Assembly: GCA_902542975.1 (NCBI GenBank)
Contig: CACBWM010000006.1
Coordinates: 1 to 64,000 of the forward strand
Direction of reading: 5' to 3'
Origin: an uncultured Pelagibacteraceae bacterium
Lineage (GTDB): Bacteria; Pseudomonadota; Alphaproteobacteria; Pelagibacterales; Pelagibacteraceae
Length of the DNA: 64,000 nt
Each line of letters begins with the position of its first letter. The first letter of the stretch is position 1. A program made the translations under genes and the position numbers. The notes below the pieces were generated by a model, which was not told the origin of the DNA, searched no databases, and saw only the letters and a program-made list of their open reading frames with translations. Shown here piece after piece: positions 30,353 through 41,938 of this stretch.

Positions 30353-31465
30353 TTACAATTTATTGATGTACTTATCGTGAAATTCATTAAAAGTACCTTG
30401 TTTTATATTGTCTCTTATGTTTCTCATTAAATCTTGATAAAAATTGATGTTATTAAGGGTCAGAATCATTGATGCTAACATTTCATTAGTATTAAATAAA
30501 TGATTTAAATAATTCTTAGAATATTTATTTAAATTGAACTTTGTGACATTTTTGTCCAGAGGTGTATTATCATTTTTATATTTTGAATTTCTAATTTGTA
30601 TTTGACCACCCCAAGTAAAAGCTAAACCAGTTCTGCCAGATCTTGTGGGCATTACACAGTCAAACATATCTACACCTCTCTTAACTGCTCCTAGTATATC
30701 AGATGGAGTACCAACACCCATTAAATATCTTGGTTTATCTTTAGGCATATGATCTTTTATTCCATCAAGAACGTCAAACATTTCATCTTGTGTTTCCCCC
30801 ACTGCCAGACCTCCTAGAGCATATCCATTAAATCCAATGTCAATAAGGTTATTTAAGGATTTTATTCTTAGATCGTTAAATAATCCACCTTGCACTATTC
30901 CAAATAAACCTTTGTGATCGTTTGTTCCAAATGCATCTTTTGATCTTTTTGCCCACTCTGATGATAATTCCATTGATTTCTTAATTTTATCATAGTCTTT
31001 AGTATTTTTAGGGCATTCATCCATAACCATCACTATGTCTGAGTTCAAGCCTTTTTGAATTCTTATACTTTCTTCAGGGCTTAAAATAAAAGTTTTACCA
31101 TCAATATGTGATTGAAAAATTGCACCCTTATCTTTATCAATTTTATTTAATTTCGACAGAGACATTACTTGAAAGCCACCTGAGTCGGTTAGAATTGGAA
31201 GATCACAATTCATGAATTCATGAAGTCCTCCAACACTTTCGATTCTTTCAACACCAGGCCTTATCATTAGATGATATGTATTTGATAAGATGATCTCACT
31301 ACCTGTTTTTTTTATATCTTCTAAAAAAACACCTTTAACAGTTGCTTGTGTACCAACTGGCATAAAAGCAGGAGTATTAATATTACCTCTATGAGTCTCT
31401 ATAACTCCTACTCTTGCATAATTTTGAGTGTGATGAACATTAAAATTGAAATCTTTTAATGACAT
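30353..31465 (-). CDS. tgt: Queuine tRNA-ribosyltransferase
   Basis: LTDSGGFQVMSL, GGLAVGE, RYLMGVGTP, DCVMPTRSGRTG; the usual C-terminal zinc Cys cluster is not evident in the listed translation. Confidence 0.92.
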   Translation of the reverse strand: MSLKDFNFNVHHTQNYARVGVIETHRGNINTPAFMPVGTQATVKGVFLEDIKKTGSEIILSNTYHLMIRPGVERIESVGGLHEFMNCDLPILTDSGGFQVMSLSKLNKIDKDKGAIFQSHIDGKTFILSPEESIRIQKGLNSDIVMVMDECPKNTKDYDKIKKSMELSSEWAKRSKDAFGTNDHKGLFGIVQGGLFNDLRIKSLNNLIDIGFNGYALGGLAVGETQDEMFDVLDGIKDHMPKDKPRYLMGVGTPSDILGAVKRGVDMFDCVMPTRSGRTGLAFTWGGQIQIRNSKYKNDNTPLDKNVTKFNLNKYSKNYLNHLFNTNEMLASMILTLNNINFYQDLMRNIRDNIKQGTFNEFHDKYINKL

Positions 31466-31475
31466 TCATTATTAA

Positions 31476-32033
31476 TTATTGAGATTTAAAACTAATAATT
31501 TTATCTGGATTTGAAACTGCTCCGTTATCGCCATCACCTTTTGTAATCATATCAACGAATTCCATTCCTTCTATTACTTTTCCAAAAACAGTATATTGTC
31601 TATCCAGGAAAGGTGCTGGTTTAAAACAAATGAAAAATTGACTATTGGCACTATTAGGATCTGATGATCTTGCCATAGAAACGGTTCCTCTATCATGAGG
31701 AAGGTCATTAAATTCTTGATTTAAATCTGGTAAATCAGATCCACCAATACCCGCTCTTCTTAAATCAAAATCTTTTGAAGATGAATTTCCAAATTTTACA
31801 TCACCTGTTTGTGCCATAAAACCATCAATTACTCTGTGAAAAACAACATTATCGTATTGTCCTGAATTTGCTAACTCTTGAATTCTTTTAACATGATTTG
31901 GGGCAACATCTGGATACATTTCAATTTTTACATCACCATCTTTTAATTTTAAAATCATTATATTCTCCTTTGCTATTAAATTTGTTGATAAAAAAATAAA
32001 AAAAATAATTAAAATATTTAAAAATTTATTCAT
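31476..32033 (-). CDS. Peptidyl-prolyl cis-trans isomerase (cyclophilin) with signal peptide
   Basis: FHRVIDGFMAQTGD, GTVSMARSSDPNSANSQFFIC. Confidence 0.93.
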   Translation of the reverse strand: MNKFLNILIIFFIFLSTNLIAKENIMILKLKDGDVKIEMYPDVAPNHVKRIQELANSGQYDNVVFHRVIDGFMAQTGDVKFGNSSSKDFDLRRAGIGGSDLPDLNQEFNDLPHDRGTVSMARSSDPNSANSQFFICFKPAPFLDRQYTVFGKVIEGMEFVDMITKGDGDNGAVSNPDKIISFKSQ

Positions 32034-32520
32034 AAACCTCTTTCAATGATTTAATTGTACTTTTAGTTGTAAATTTTTTTAAATCACCATTGTGTTGAGC
32101 GATTTCTTTAACAAATCTAGATGATATTATTTGATTTTCAACATCTGACATTAAAAAAATTGTCTCAACATGATTATTAAGTTTTCTATTCATTCCAGCT
32201 AATTGAAATTCATACTCAAAATCAGAAACTGCCCTTAGGCCTCTTAAAATGATATTTGATTTATATTTTTTGCAAAGGTCTGTTGTCAAAGTATTAAATT
32301 TAATAACATCAACCTTATTTTTTTTAAATTTCAGATCTTTATAAAGAGCTCTTTTTACAATTTCTATTCTTTCGTCTAATGAAAATAGGAAGTTTTTCTG
32401 ATTTCCATCTGAAATACCTACAATTACTTTATCTACTATCTTAAGTGATTTCTTAATGACATCTATATGACCAAACGTAATTGGATCAAAAGTTCCTGGA
32501 TAGATAGCTATATTTTTCAT
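32026..32520 (-). CDS. coaD: Pantetheine-phosphate adenylyltransferase
   Basis: AIYPGTFDPITFGHIDVIKK, ISSRFVKEIA. Confidence 0.95.
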   Translation of the reverse strand: MKNIAIYPGTFDPITFGHIDVIKKSLKIVDKVIVGISDGNQKNFLFSLDERIEIVKRALYKDLKFKKNKVDVIKFNTLTTDLCKKYKSNIILRGLRAVSDFEYEFQLAGMNRKLNNHVETIFLMSDVENQIISSRFVKEIAQHNGDLKKFTTKSTIKSLKEVYE

Positions 32521-35093
32521 TAGATGAGATTATCATCTAATTTAATAGCAGAAACTACTTTTTCATCACCAGTCAGTTTAATTATTCTAACACCTTGTGT
32601 ATTACGACCAGCTATTCTTATTTCTTTAACAGCTGTTCTAATTACCCTACCTTTGTTTGTAGAAATTAATATTTGATCTCCTTCAAAAACAGGAAAGGAT
32701 GAAGAAACATTCCCGTTTCTTTGTGAATTTACAATACCAATAATTCCCTTTCCTCCTCTATTTGTAACTCTATAATCATAATGAGATGTTCTCTTACCGT
32801 AACCATTTTCTGTGATTGATAATATGAATTTTTCTTTAGCTTTAATTTCTGATTTTTGGTCTTTAGTTTTTGCTTTCTTATTTGTGTCATGATCAATAAT
32901 AGACAGAGATACAATAGTATCATTTTCTGCTAAATTGATACCTCTTATACCTTTTGATGATCTGCCTTTGAAAACTCTAAGTTTTTTAGACTCAAACCTT
33001 ATACATTTTCCTAATTTAGTACTTAAAATTATATCCTGATCGTCTCTACAAATTTTAACACCAATAATTTTATCATTACCGTCAAGTTTCATTGCAATTT
33101 TACCTGAAGCATTAATTGAGGTAAAATCTTCTAAATTATTCTTTCTAATTTTTCCTTCACTTGTTGCAAAAATGATATGCATGTCTTTTGTATCAACATC
33201 ACTATCTGGAAATGGCATAATTGAACTAATTGATTGATGATTTTTTAGAGGAAGAATGTTAAATAAAGACTTACCTTTTGATGCAGCTGATCCTTCCGGA
33301 ATTTTCCAAGCTTTAACTTTGTATGCTAATCCTTCAGTAGAGAAGAATAGAACAGATGTGTGAGTATTTACTGATAATGTTTGTACTACAGAATCTTCGT
33401 CTCTTGTTTTAATCCCAGTTTTACCCTTTCCACCTCTTTTCTGTTGTTTAACATTACTTAAGGCACCTCTTTTAATGTATCCTTGTAAAGTAATTGTAAT
33501 TATTACAGACTCTTTTTGAATAGTTTCTTCAATATTATAGTTTAAAACAGCATCTATAATCTGAGTTCTTCTCGGAGATGAAAATTTCTCTTTAATTTGA
33601 GATAACTCATTACTAATTACTTTTAATAGTTCACTTTTAGAATTTATTATTTTTTTATACTTTGTAATTAATTCAGATAATTTTTTAATTTCTTCTTCAA
33701 TTTCATTAATTCCAAGGGCGGTTAATTTTTGTAATCTAAGTTCTAGTATTGATGTGACTTGAGTTTCAGATAAGTTATATGATCCTTTATAATTTTTACT
33801 ATCAACTAATTTAATTAATTTTGCAGATTTTGTTATTTTCCATTTAGTTTTTATTAGAGTATTTTTTGCTTCTTCTGGATTCTTTGAAGATCTAATAATT
33901 TTTATGACTTTATCAATATTTTCTACGCTAACAGATAAGCCAAGTAATACATGGACACGGTCCTCTGCTTTTTTTAAATCATATTTTGTTTTTTTAATGA
34001 CTACATCTTCTCTAAATTTTAAAAAGTTCTCTAAAAAATCTTTTAATGAACATGTTTTAGGTTTGTTATCAACAATGGCTAATGAATTAAAACCAAATGA
34101 AGTTTCAATAGATGTATATTTGTAAAGTTGTCTTTTGATTGTCTCCGGTTCAACACTTCTTCTTAAATCTATAGCAACTCTTATACCTTCTCTGTTAGAT
34201 TCATCTCTTATGTCACTTATACCCTCAATCTTTTTATCTCTAACTAATTCTGCAATTTTTTCATTTAAGTTGGATTTGTTTACTTGATAGGGTATTGAAG
34301 TAATTACTAATCTATCTTTACCATTTTTAAGATTTTCTACATTTATTTCACCCCTAATTTTAAAAGAGCCTCTGCCTGTTTTGTATCCTTCTCGAATAAT
34401 ATCTTTACCGATAATAACTCCACCAGTTGGAAAATCAGGGCCGGGTATATGCTTCATTAACTCTTTAACTTTAATATCTTTATTTTTAATAAGAGCTAAA
34501 GTTCCATCAATTATTTCACCAAGATTATGTGGTGGTATACTAGTTGCCATACCAACAGCGATACCTCCAGCTCCATTTACCAAAAGATTAGGATATTGAG
34601 CTGGCAGCACTGTAGGTTCTTGCTCGGTTTCGTCGTAGTTACTTTTAAATGAGACAGTATTTTTTTCTATATCATCAATCAAAAATTGAGATATTTTTGC
34701 AAGTTTTGTTTCTGTATACCTCATTGCTGCAGGTGGATCACCATCGATTGAACCAAAATTGCCCTGACCATCAATTAAAGGAACACTCATTGAAAAATCT
34801 TGGACCATTCTAACCAATGCATCATATACAGCTTGATCACCATGCGGATGATATTTACCAATTACGTCTCCAACAATTCTTGCAGATTTTCTAAATTGTT
34901 TTGACCAATCAAAACCACCTTTGTGCATTGCATATAAAATTCTTCTGTGAACAGGTTTGAGTCCATCTCTTATGTCGGGTAGTGCCCTACTAATTATTAC
35001 GCTCATTGCGTAAGATAAATATGATGAGCTCATTTCATCATACATTGAGATTGGTTTGATATTTAAATATTTAGTTACTTCGTTTTTTTGCAT
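32520..35093 (-). CDS. gyrA: DNA gyrase subunit A
   Basis: [56 protein letters not shown] GyrA-box-like repeat. Confidence 0.97.
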   Translation of the reverse strand: MQKNEVTKYLNIKPISMYDEMSSSYLSYAMSVIISRALPDIRDGLKPVHRRILYAMHKGGFDWSKQFRKSARIVGDVIGKYHPHGDQAVYDALVRMVQDFSMSVPLIDGQGNFGSIDGDPPAAMRYTETKLAKISQFLIDDIEKNTVSFKSNYDETEQEPTVLPAQYPNLLVNGAGGIAVGMATSIPPHNLGEIIDGTLALIKNKDIKVKELMKHIPGPDFPTGGVIIGKDIIREGYKTGRGSFKIRGEINVENLKNGKDRLVITSIPYQVNKSNLNEKIAELVRDKKIEGISDIRDESNREGIRVAIDLRRSVEPETIKRQLYKYTSIETSFGFNSLAIVDNKPKTCSLKDFLENFLKFREDVVIKKTKYDLKKAEDRVHVLLGLSVSVENIDKVIKIIRSSKNPEEAKNTLIKTKWKITKSAKLIKLVDSKNYKGSYNLSETQVTSILELRLQKLTALGINEIEEEIKKLSELITKYKKIINSKSELLKVISNELSQIKEKFSSPRRTQIIDAVLNYNIEETIQKESVIITITLQGYIKRGALSNVKQQKRGGKGKTGIKTRDEDSVVQTLSVNTHTSVLFFSTEGLAYKVKAWKIPEGSAASKGKSLFNILPLKNHQSISSIMPFPDSDVDTKDMHIIFATSEGKIRKNNLEDFTSINASGKIAMKLDGNDKIIGVKICRDDQDIILSTKLGKCIRFESKKLRVFKGRSSKGIRGINLAENDTIVSLSIIDHDTNKKAKTKDQKSEIKAKEKFILSITENGYGKRTSHYDYRVTNRGGKGIIGIVNSQRNGNVSSSFPVFEGDQILISTNKGRVIRTAVKEIRIAGRNTQGVRIIKLTGDEKVVSAIKLDDNLI

Positions 35094-35097
35094 TTAT

Positions 35098-35544
35098 TTA
35101 GAAAGGAATATCATCATCTAGCTCGTTTTGAGCCATAGAACTATCATCAAAACTTTGTTTGTTATCTTGTGATGGAATTGAATTTTGATTTCCTCCACCT
35201 AACATTGTTAATGATGAATTGTATCCTTGAATTAAAATTTCAGTAGAATATTTATCCTGACCTGATTGTTCATCTTTCCATTTTCTAGTAGTCAGTTGTC
35301 CTTCAACGTATACTTGTGCTCCTTTTTTTAAATATTGTTGAACTACATTTACTAGTCCTTCATTGAAAACAACTACTCTATGCCATTCAGTTTTTTCCTT
35401 TTTTTCACCGGTATTTTTATCTTTCCAGGATTGACTAGTAGCTAGGCTCAATCTTGCTACACTTTTGCCGTTAACCATTTGTTTAACTTCTGGATCTGCG
35501 CCTAATCGACCGATTAAAAGTACTTTATTTAAGCTTCCTGCCAT
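35098..35544 (-). CDS. ssb: Single-stranded DNA-binding protein
   Basis: [26 protein letters not shown]-terminal DDDIPF. Confidence 0.96.
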   Translation of the reverse strand: MAGSLNKVLLIGRLGADPEVKQMVNGKSVARLSLATSQSWKDKNTGEKKEKTEWHRVVVFNEGLVNVVQQYLKKGAQVYVEGQLTTRKWKDEQSGQDKYSTEILIQGYNSSLTMLGGGNQNSIPSQDNKQSFDDSSMAQNELDDDIPF

Positions 35545-35561
35545 AATATTTATATATTTGA

Positions 35562-35579
35562 AATGTTATTTATAACATT
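35562..35579. promoter_or_regulatory. Perfect palindrome AATGTTAT-TT-ATAACATT between divergent ssb and uvrA
   Basis: Two perfect 8-nt arms with a 2-nt centre in the divergent promoter region. Confidence 0.4.
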
Positions 35580-35624
35580 AATAGGCTTGAATATTAATTT
35601 TATTAATCTAAAGCAACTAAAATT

Positions 35625-38501
35625 ATGCTTAAAAAGATACTTATTAAGGGCGCAAAAGAGCACAATTTAAAGAATATTTCACTAGAGATTCCTAAAGATA
35701 AATTTGTTGTAATAACAGGTCTATCTGGTTCGGGAAAATCATCATTAGCATTTGATACTGTCTATGCAGAAGGTCAAAGACGATATGTTGAAAGTTTATC
35801 TGCATACGCAAGACAGTTTTTAGACAAAATGAAAAAACCAAATGTAGATTTAATCGAAGGTTTGAGTCCAGCAATTTCAATAGAACAAAAAAATACTTCT
35901 AAAAATCCAAGATCAACAGTTGCAACCGTTACTGAGATATATGACTACATGAGGGTACTTTATGCAAGAGCAGGAATACCCTATTCTCCATTTACAGGTA
36001 AACCAATTACTTCTCAAACTATTAGTCAAATTGTTGATAAGATTAAAGAATTACCAAAAAAATCAACCATATATTTATACGCTCCAGTCGTAAGAGGACG
36101 TAAGGGTGAATATAAAAAAGATATATTAGGATATAAAAAAAGAGGATTTAGAAAAATTAAAGTTGATGACCAATTGTATGATATTGAAAATGTTCCAGAG
36201 TTAAATAAAAAACTTAAACACGATATTTCAATTTTAGTTGATAGAATTGTAATAAATTCCTCATTAGGAAACAGATTAGCTGAAAGTGTTGAAACAGCTG
36301 TTAATTTAGCAAATGGATTACTTTTCGTTGAATATGAAAATGAAACACTTCCAAAAAAATACAGAAAAATTGAAAAATTAATTTTCTCAACCAAATTTGC
36401 TTGTCCTGAAAGTGGTTTTACTATTGAAGAGATTGAACCAAGACTTTTTTCATTCAACAGTCCTTATGGAGCCTGTGAAGAATGTGAAGGTATTGGAATG
36501 AAATTAAATGTTGATCCAAATTTAGTTGTTCCAAATGAAAAAAAATCTATCGCAGATGGTGCAATCGAACCTTGGGCAAAATCTACATCAATGTATTACG
36601 CCCAAACATTAGCATCTTTATCTAAACATTATGGTTTTTCATTAGATGATAAATGGTCAAAACTACCAAAAAAAATTAAGGATGTAATTTTGTATGGATC
36701 TGATGATGAAGAAATTAAATTTACTTATGACGATGGTTATGAAAAATATTCGCACAAAAAAACCTTTGAAGGTGTAGTCAATAATCTAGAGAGAAGATAT
36801 TTAGAAACAGATAGCGATTGGAAAAGAGAAGAAATTGCTCAATATCAATCTGATACAAAATGTGAAAGATGCAATGGTTATCGATTAAAAGATGAAGCTC
36901 TGTGTGTTAAAATAAATGAATTAAACATTAGCCAAGTTACAGAAAAATCAATTTTTGATTCTAAGGAATGGTTTAGATCTTTAGAAGTTAAATTAGATAA
37001 AAGACAAATTAAAATTGCACAACATATATTAAAAGAAATTAATGAACGTTTAGATTTTCTTTTAAATGTTGGTCTTGATTATTTAACTTTATCTAGAGAG
37101 TCTGGAACATTATCTGGTGGTGAAGCACAAAGGATTAGACTAGCTTCACAAATAGGATCAGGTTTAACTGGAGTTCTATACGTTTTAGATGAACCATCAA
37201 TTGGTTTACATCAAAAAGATAATGTTAAGCTTATAGATGCATTAAAAAGATTAAGAGACTTAGGTAATACTGTTATTGTTGTTGAACACGATACAGAAAC
37301 AATGGAGAATGCAGATCATATAATAGATTTAGGACCTGAAGCTGGAAATAAAGGTGGAGAAATTGTTGCCGAAGGTACCTATGAGCAAATTTTAAAGAAT
37401 GATAAAAGTATTACTGGAAGATATTTATCAAATAAGAGTTTCATACCTATTCCAAAAAATAGAAGACTTGCAAAAAATGGTAGATTTTTAGAAATCAATG
37501 GTGCATCGGGAAATAATTTAAATAACGTAAATTTAAAAATACCTTTAGGTAGTTTCACTTGTGTTACTGGTGTATCTGGAAGTGGTAAATCTACTTTGAT
37601 ACTTCAAACTTTATACAATGCATTAAATCTTACTTTGAATAATAATAAGTCTAGAAAAATTCCTCAGCCATTTAGAGGATTTAAAGGAATAGAATTAATT
37701 GATAAAGTTATAGATATTGATCAATCACCTATTGGCAGAACTCCTAGATCAAATCCTGCTACATATACTGGAGCTTTTGGTCCTATAAGAGACTGGTTTA
37801 CCAATTTACCTGAAGCAAAAAGTAGAGGCTATAAACCTGGAAGATTTTCTTTCAATGTAAAGGGTGGAAGATGTGAAGCATGTGAAGGAGATGGTGTAAT
37901 TACTTACGAAATGCACTTTCTTCCTGATGTTTACATAACATGCGATGAATGCAAAGGCACTAGATACAACAGAGAAACATTAGAGATTAAATTCAAAGAT
38001 AAGAGTATTGCAGATGTTTTAAATATGACTGTTGATGAAGGATGTGAGTATTTTGAAAATATTTCAAACATAAAAACTAAACTTCTAACGTTAAAGAAAG
38101 TTGGTCTTGGCTACATAAAAATTGGTCAGCAAGCTACAACTCTTTCTGGTGGAGAGGCTCAGCGTATTAAGCTTGCTAAAGAATTATCTAAAAGGTCTAC
38201 AGGAAGAACAATGTATATATTAGATGAACCAACTACTGGATTACATCAACATGATATAAAAAAACTTTTGGAAATTTTACACACATTTGTTGCAACGGGT
38301 AATTCAGTTGTAGTTATTGAGCATAATTTAGATGTTATTAAAACTGCCGATTATATTGTAGACATGGGACCCGAGGGTGGTGTTAAAGGCGGAAATATTA
38401 TTGCCGAAGGCAAACCCGAGGAAGTTGCAAAAGTGAAAGGTAGCTATACAGGTAAATTTTTAAAGCCTTTATTAGATACAAAATTTAAAAAAATCGCTTA
38501 A
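35625..38501 (+). CDS. uvrA: Excinuclease ABC subunit A
   Basis: Two ABC signatures ([24 protein letters not shown]), Cys zinc motifs. Confidence 0.97.
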   Translation: MLKKILIKGAKEHNLKNISLEIPKDKFVVITGLSGSGKSSLAFDTVYAEGQRRYVESLSAYARQFLDKMKKPNVDLIEGLSPAISIEQKNTSKNPRSTVATVTEIYDYMRVLYARAGIPYSPFTGKPITSQTISQIVDKIKELPKKSTIYLYAPVVRGRKGEYKKDILGYKKRGFRKIKVDDQLYDIENVPELNKKLKHDISILVDRIVINSSLGNRLAESVETAVNLANGLLFVEYENETLPKKYRKIEKLIFSTKFACPESGFTIEEIEPRLFSFNSPYGACEECEGIGMKLNVDPNLVVPNEKKSIADGAIEPWAKSTSMYYAQTLASLSKHYGFSLDDKWSKLPKKIKDVILYGSDDEEIKFTYDDGYEKYSHKKTFEGVVNNLERRYLETDSDWKREEIAQYQSDTKCERCNGYRLKDEALCVKINELNISQVTEKSIFDSKEWFRSLEVKLDKRQIKIAQHILKEINERLDFLLNVGLDYLTLSRESGTLSGGEAQRIRLASQIGSGLTGVLYVLDEPSIGLHQKDNVKLIDALKRLRDLGNTVIVVEHDTETMENADHIIDLGPEAGNKGGEIVAEGTYEQILKNDKSITGRYLSNKSFIPIPKNRRLAKNGRFLEINGASGNNLNNVNLKIPLGSFTCVTGVSGSGKSTLILQTLYNALNLTLNNNKSRKIPQPFRGFKGIELIDKVIDIDQSPIGRTPRSNPATYTGAFGPIRDWFTNLPEAKSRGYKPGRFSFNVKGGRCEACEGDGVITYEMHFLPDVYITCDECKGTRYNRETLEIKFKDKSIADVLNMTVDEGCEYFENISNIKTKLLTLKKVGLGYIKIGQQATTLSGGEAQRIKLAKELSKRSTGRTMYILDEPTTGLHQHDIKKLLEILHTFVATGNSVVVIEHNLDVIKTADYIVDMGPEGGVKGGNIIAEGKPEEVAKVKGSYTGKFLKPLLDTKFKKIA

Positions 38502-38536
38502 TCTTTATAGAAAAATAATATAAAATCATTACACAG

Positions 38537-39139
38537 ATGACTTCCATATTACAATCATTATCAAAAACTGTTCATTTATCATTAGCTATTGCAATATTAC
38601 TATTCATTGGTCTTTACATCGGTAATGGTGGATTTGATTTTGATGTTTTATTTTGGAGCTGGTTATTAAGATATGTACATGTAACTGTAAGTATTATGTG
38701 GATTGGTTTACTTTGGTATTTCAATTTTGTTCAAATTCCTAACATGGCTAAAATTCCAGACGAACAAAAACCAGCAATAGGCAAAGTTATAGCTCCAGCA
38801 GCATTATTTTGGTTTAGATGGGCAGCGCTATTTACAATCATATCAGGATTATTATTAGCCTATTTTAATGGTTACGTTCATCAAGCGATGACATTAGGAA
38901 TTGGATCAGGTGGCGGAAAAAATACTGCAATAGGAATTGGAATGTGGTTAGGATTAATAATGGCATTCAATGTTTGGTTTGTTATATGGCCAAATCAAAA
39001 AAGAGCTTTAGGTATGGTTGAGTGTGAACCAGAAGTTAAAGCTAAATCAGCAAAGACTGCAATGCTATTTTCTAGAACAAATACACTTTTATCCTTACCA
39101 ATGTTGTTAACAATGGTAGCAGCACAAAACCTTTATTAA
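38537..39139 (+). CDS. PuuD-like urate hydroxylase-family membrane protein
   Basis: LRYVHVTVSIMWIGLLWYFNFVQ; multiple TM. Confidence 0.65.
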   Translation: MTSILQSLSKTVHLSLAIAILLFIGLYIGNGGFDFDVLFWSWLLRYVHVTVSIMWIGLLWYFNFVQIPNMAKIPDEQKPAIGKVIAPAALFWFRWAALFTIISGLLLAYFNGYVHQAMTLGIGSGGGKNTAIGIGMWLGLIMAFNVWFVIWPNQKRALGMVECEPEVKAKSAKTAMLFSRTNTLLSLPMLLTMVAAQNLY

Positions 39140-40032
39140 TTATTCTTTTCTTCCTTAACAATGGTTCTTTGGCTAACTTTTAAAGAGACTAGTACTGGGT
39201 TTGCAATATAAATAGATGAATAAGTTCCAAAAATTACTCCTAATATCATTGCCAACGAAAATCCTTTCAATATTTCACCACCAAAAATAAATATAGATAA
39301 AAGTGCCAACAATGTAGTAACTGAAGTTATTATTGTTCGTGATAAAGTTTCATTTATTGAGATATTTGTTAGTTCGAATATTTTAATATCAGCATATTTA
39401 CGCAAATTTTCTCTAACTCTATCAAATATTACAACTGTATCATTCATTGAATATCCAACTATTGTTAAAACAGCTGCAACGATTGAAAGATTGATTTCTA
39501 ATGAAAATACAGAAAATACTCCTAATGTAATTATAACGTCATGAAATAAAGCTAAAATAGCTCCAAGACTAAATTGCCACTCAAATCTGATCCAAATATA
39601 TAAAAGCATAGCCGCTAAAGATAAAGCTATCGCTATTACACCTGATCTCAGAAGTTCTGCACTAACCTTTGGCCCAACATTTTCTACTCTTCTAAAATCA
39701 ACCGTACCTATAGAATTTGATAGCTTAGTTTTTATCTCCTCTATAAACTTTGGATCATTTGAATTTTGTTTTTCAAATTTAACTACAAAATCTGTTTCAT
39801 TACCAAAATTTTTCACTGAAACATCACCAAGATTCATTTGATTAAAACTATCTCTTATTTTTGTTATATTAGCAGAAGATTTGTCAGTCCTTAGCTCTAT
39901 TAGAGTACCCCCTTTAAAATCAACACCAAAATTCAATCCTTTAAAAACTAAGAAAACTAAGGAAGCTATGATTAATATACCTGAAAGTATATTAAAACTT
40001 TTATAAAACTTATTAAAATAGATTGTTTTCAT
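39136..40032 (-). CDS. secF: Protein translocase subunit SecF
   Basis: FGVDFKGGTLIELR, GYSMNDTVVIFDRVREN. Confidence 0.95.
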   Translation of the reverse strand: MKTIYFNKFYKSFNILSGILIIASLVFLVFKGLNFGVDFKGGTLIELRTDKSSANITKIRDSFNQMNLGDVSVKNFGNETDFVVKFEKQNSNDPKFIEEIKTKLSNSIGTVDFRRVENVGPKVSAELLRSGVIAIALSLAAMLLYIWIRFEWQFSLGAILALFHDVIITLGVFSVFSLEINLSIVAAVLTIVGYSMNDTVVIFDRVRENLRKYADIKIFELTNISINETLSRTIITSVTTLLALLSIFIFGGEILKGFSLAMILGVIFGTYSSIYIANPVLVSLKVSQRTIVKEEKNN

Positions 40033-41585
40033 TATATAAGTTTTTCCTTATGTTTATTTTTGATGACATAGTAAGCAGTAATCAAACGGGCAATAAAATA
40101 TACTGAAAATAGTGTTGTAAGTATTCCAACTCCAAGTGTTATAGAAAATCCTTTAATTGGACCTGAGCCCATGAAAAATAGGATTACTGCAGCGATTAAA
40201 GTTGTAATATTGGCATCTAAAATTGTTGTTCGTGATTTTGTATAACCAGAATCAAAAGCTACAATTGAATTATTTTCATTTTTTAATTCTTCTTTAATTC
40301 TCTCAAAAATTAAAACATTTGCATCAACGGCCATACCTACTGTTAAAATAATACCTGCAATTCCAGGGAGTGTAAGAGTTGCTTCAAATAATGTTAAAAT
40401 TCCGACTAATAAAAATAAATTAGAAATTAAGGCTAAGTTAGCAATTAAGCCGAAAAATCTATATTTATAAAACATAAAGGCAACGACTAAGATAAATCCT
40501 ATTATCAATGACATAATTCCTGCATTAATTGAATCTTTTCCAAGGTCGGGACCTACAGTTCTTTCTTCAATAATATTAAGTGGAGCCGGCAAAGCACCTG
40601 ATCTTAATAGTAAAGCTAAATCTGTTGCTGATTGAAAGGTGAAATTACCAGATATCTGTCCATTTCCTCCAATAATTGGTTCTCTGACTTCAGGAGCGCT
40701 AATAATTTTTCCATCCAAAACAATTGCCAACCTTTTTCCAACACCATTTGAAGTCGCCTTACCAAACTTTTTTGCTCCTACTCTATCCAAGCTAAATGAA
40801 ACAACTGTCTCATTAGTTTGATTATTCATAGTGGGCTTAGCATCCATAAGATTATCACCACTTAAAACAATTCGTTTACTAACAATGGCTTCACTAGAGC
40901 CATCCTCAAAAGAAAGTTTTTCTGTACCAAATGATTCTTCAGAACTACTGGATATAAATTGGAATGTTAGGTTTGCTGTTTTACCTAATAAAGATTTAAT
41001 TCTACCAGGATCGTCTAATCCTGGCAACTCAACAAGAATTCTATCATTACCTCTTTTTAAAATATTTGGCTCATTAGTTCCTACTTCATCAACTCTTCTT
41101 CTTACAATTTCAATTGCTTGATCTAATGATGAATTTTTTAACAATACTAGTCCATAGTCAGAAAATTCTAACTTGAATGAGGTATCCATGTTTTCAAAGT
41201 TAAATTGATGGGATTTATATTGTTGAAAATAAGGATTTATCTCACTTTTATCATCATCTAACTGAGATTTAACATCCTCAATCTTAGAATTTTCAACATC
41301 GAATATAATTGACTTATCCTCAATTACAAAATTTCTAACTTTGATATCTTTATCTTTGAAAAATTTTTTAAACTCTAATACTTTACTTTGCAATCTTTGA
41401 GTAATGACTGGTTCGTTATCTATCTCTAACAATAAATAAGAGCCACCTTGTAAATCTAATCCTAATTTTATATTTTTTGAGAAAAATTCATCATCAACTT
41501 TTGTAAAGTTGGAAATAGTAAAATATGAAATAATAAGTGTAAAAATTAAAACACTAAAAACTCTTAATTTAGAAAAATATAACAC
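40032..41585 (-). CDS. secD: Protein translocase subunit SecD
   Basis: LGLDLQGGSYLLLEID, GMAVDANVLIFERIKEEL. Confidence 0.96.
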   Translation of the reverse strand: MLYFSKLRVFSVLIFTLIISYFTISNFTKVDDEFFSKNIKLGLDLQGGSYLLLEIDNEPVITQRLQSKVLEFKKFFKDKDIKVRNFVIEDKSIIFDVENSKIEDVKSQLDDDKSEINPYFQQYKSHQFNFENMDTSFKLEFSDYGLVLLKNSSLDQAIEIVRRRVDEVGTNEPNILKRGNDRILVELPGLDDPGRIKSLLGKTANLTFQFISSSSEESFGTEKLSFEDGSSEAIVSKRIVLSGDNLMDAKPTMNNQTNETVVSFSLDRVGAKKFGKATSNGVGKRLAIVLDGKIISAPEVREPIIGGNGQISGNFTFQSATDLALLLRSGALPAPLNIIEERTVGPDLGKDSINAGIMSLIIGFILVVAFMFYKYRFFGLIANLALISNLFLLVGILTLFEATLTLPGIAGIILTVGMAVDANVLIFERIKEELKNENNSIVAFDSGYTKSRTTILDANITTLIAAVILFFMGSGPIKGFSITLGVGILTTLFSVYFIARLITAYYVIKNKHKEKLI

Positions 41586-41597
41586 TTTTGGAAGTTA

Positions 41598-41882
41598 TTA
41601 TTTTTTTGGTTCAGCTTTAGTAACTAGTCCTTGTATTCCTGTAGCTCGAACAATTTCAACTTTAACATTATCAGCTATCATAACTTCTACTTTCTCATTA
41701 TCGATAACTCGTTCTACAGTGCCAACGATACCCCCAGAAGTAATAACTTTATCTCCACGCTTTAAAGCTTCAACCATAGCCTTATGTTCTTTAACTTTCT
41801 TTTGCTGGGGTCTAATTAAGAAAAAGTAAAATATTACGAATATTAAAATTAGGGGTATAAATTGTCCAATTCCTGCGTCCAT
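41598..41882 (-). CDS. yajC: Preprotein translocase subunit YajC
   Basis: FYFFLIRPQQKKVKEHKAMVEALKRGDKVITSGGI. Confidence 0.95.
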   Translation of the reverse strand: MDAGIGQFIPLILIFVIFYFFLIRPQQKKVKEHKAMVEALKRGDKVITSGGIVGTVERVIDNEKVEVMIADNVKVEIVRATGIQGLVTKAEPKK

Positions 41883-41938
41883 GTTAAGTCCTTAAAAGTT
41901 AACGATTATTTATACTATATACTTTTAGAAGACAACTC

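Noticed and set aside
32729-41829. Antisense/alternate-frame ORFs inside gyrA, uvrA, secD and yajC (32729..32923, 33904..34125, 34381..34599, 35692..35880, 36026..36457, 40639..40821, 40831..41121, 41509..41829)
   Set aside because: Fully or largely nested in well-supported conserved genes, with low-complexity shadow translations
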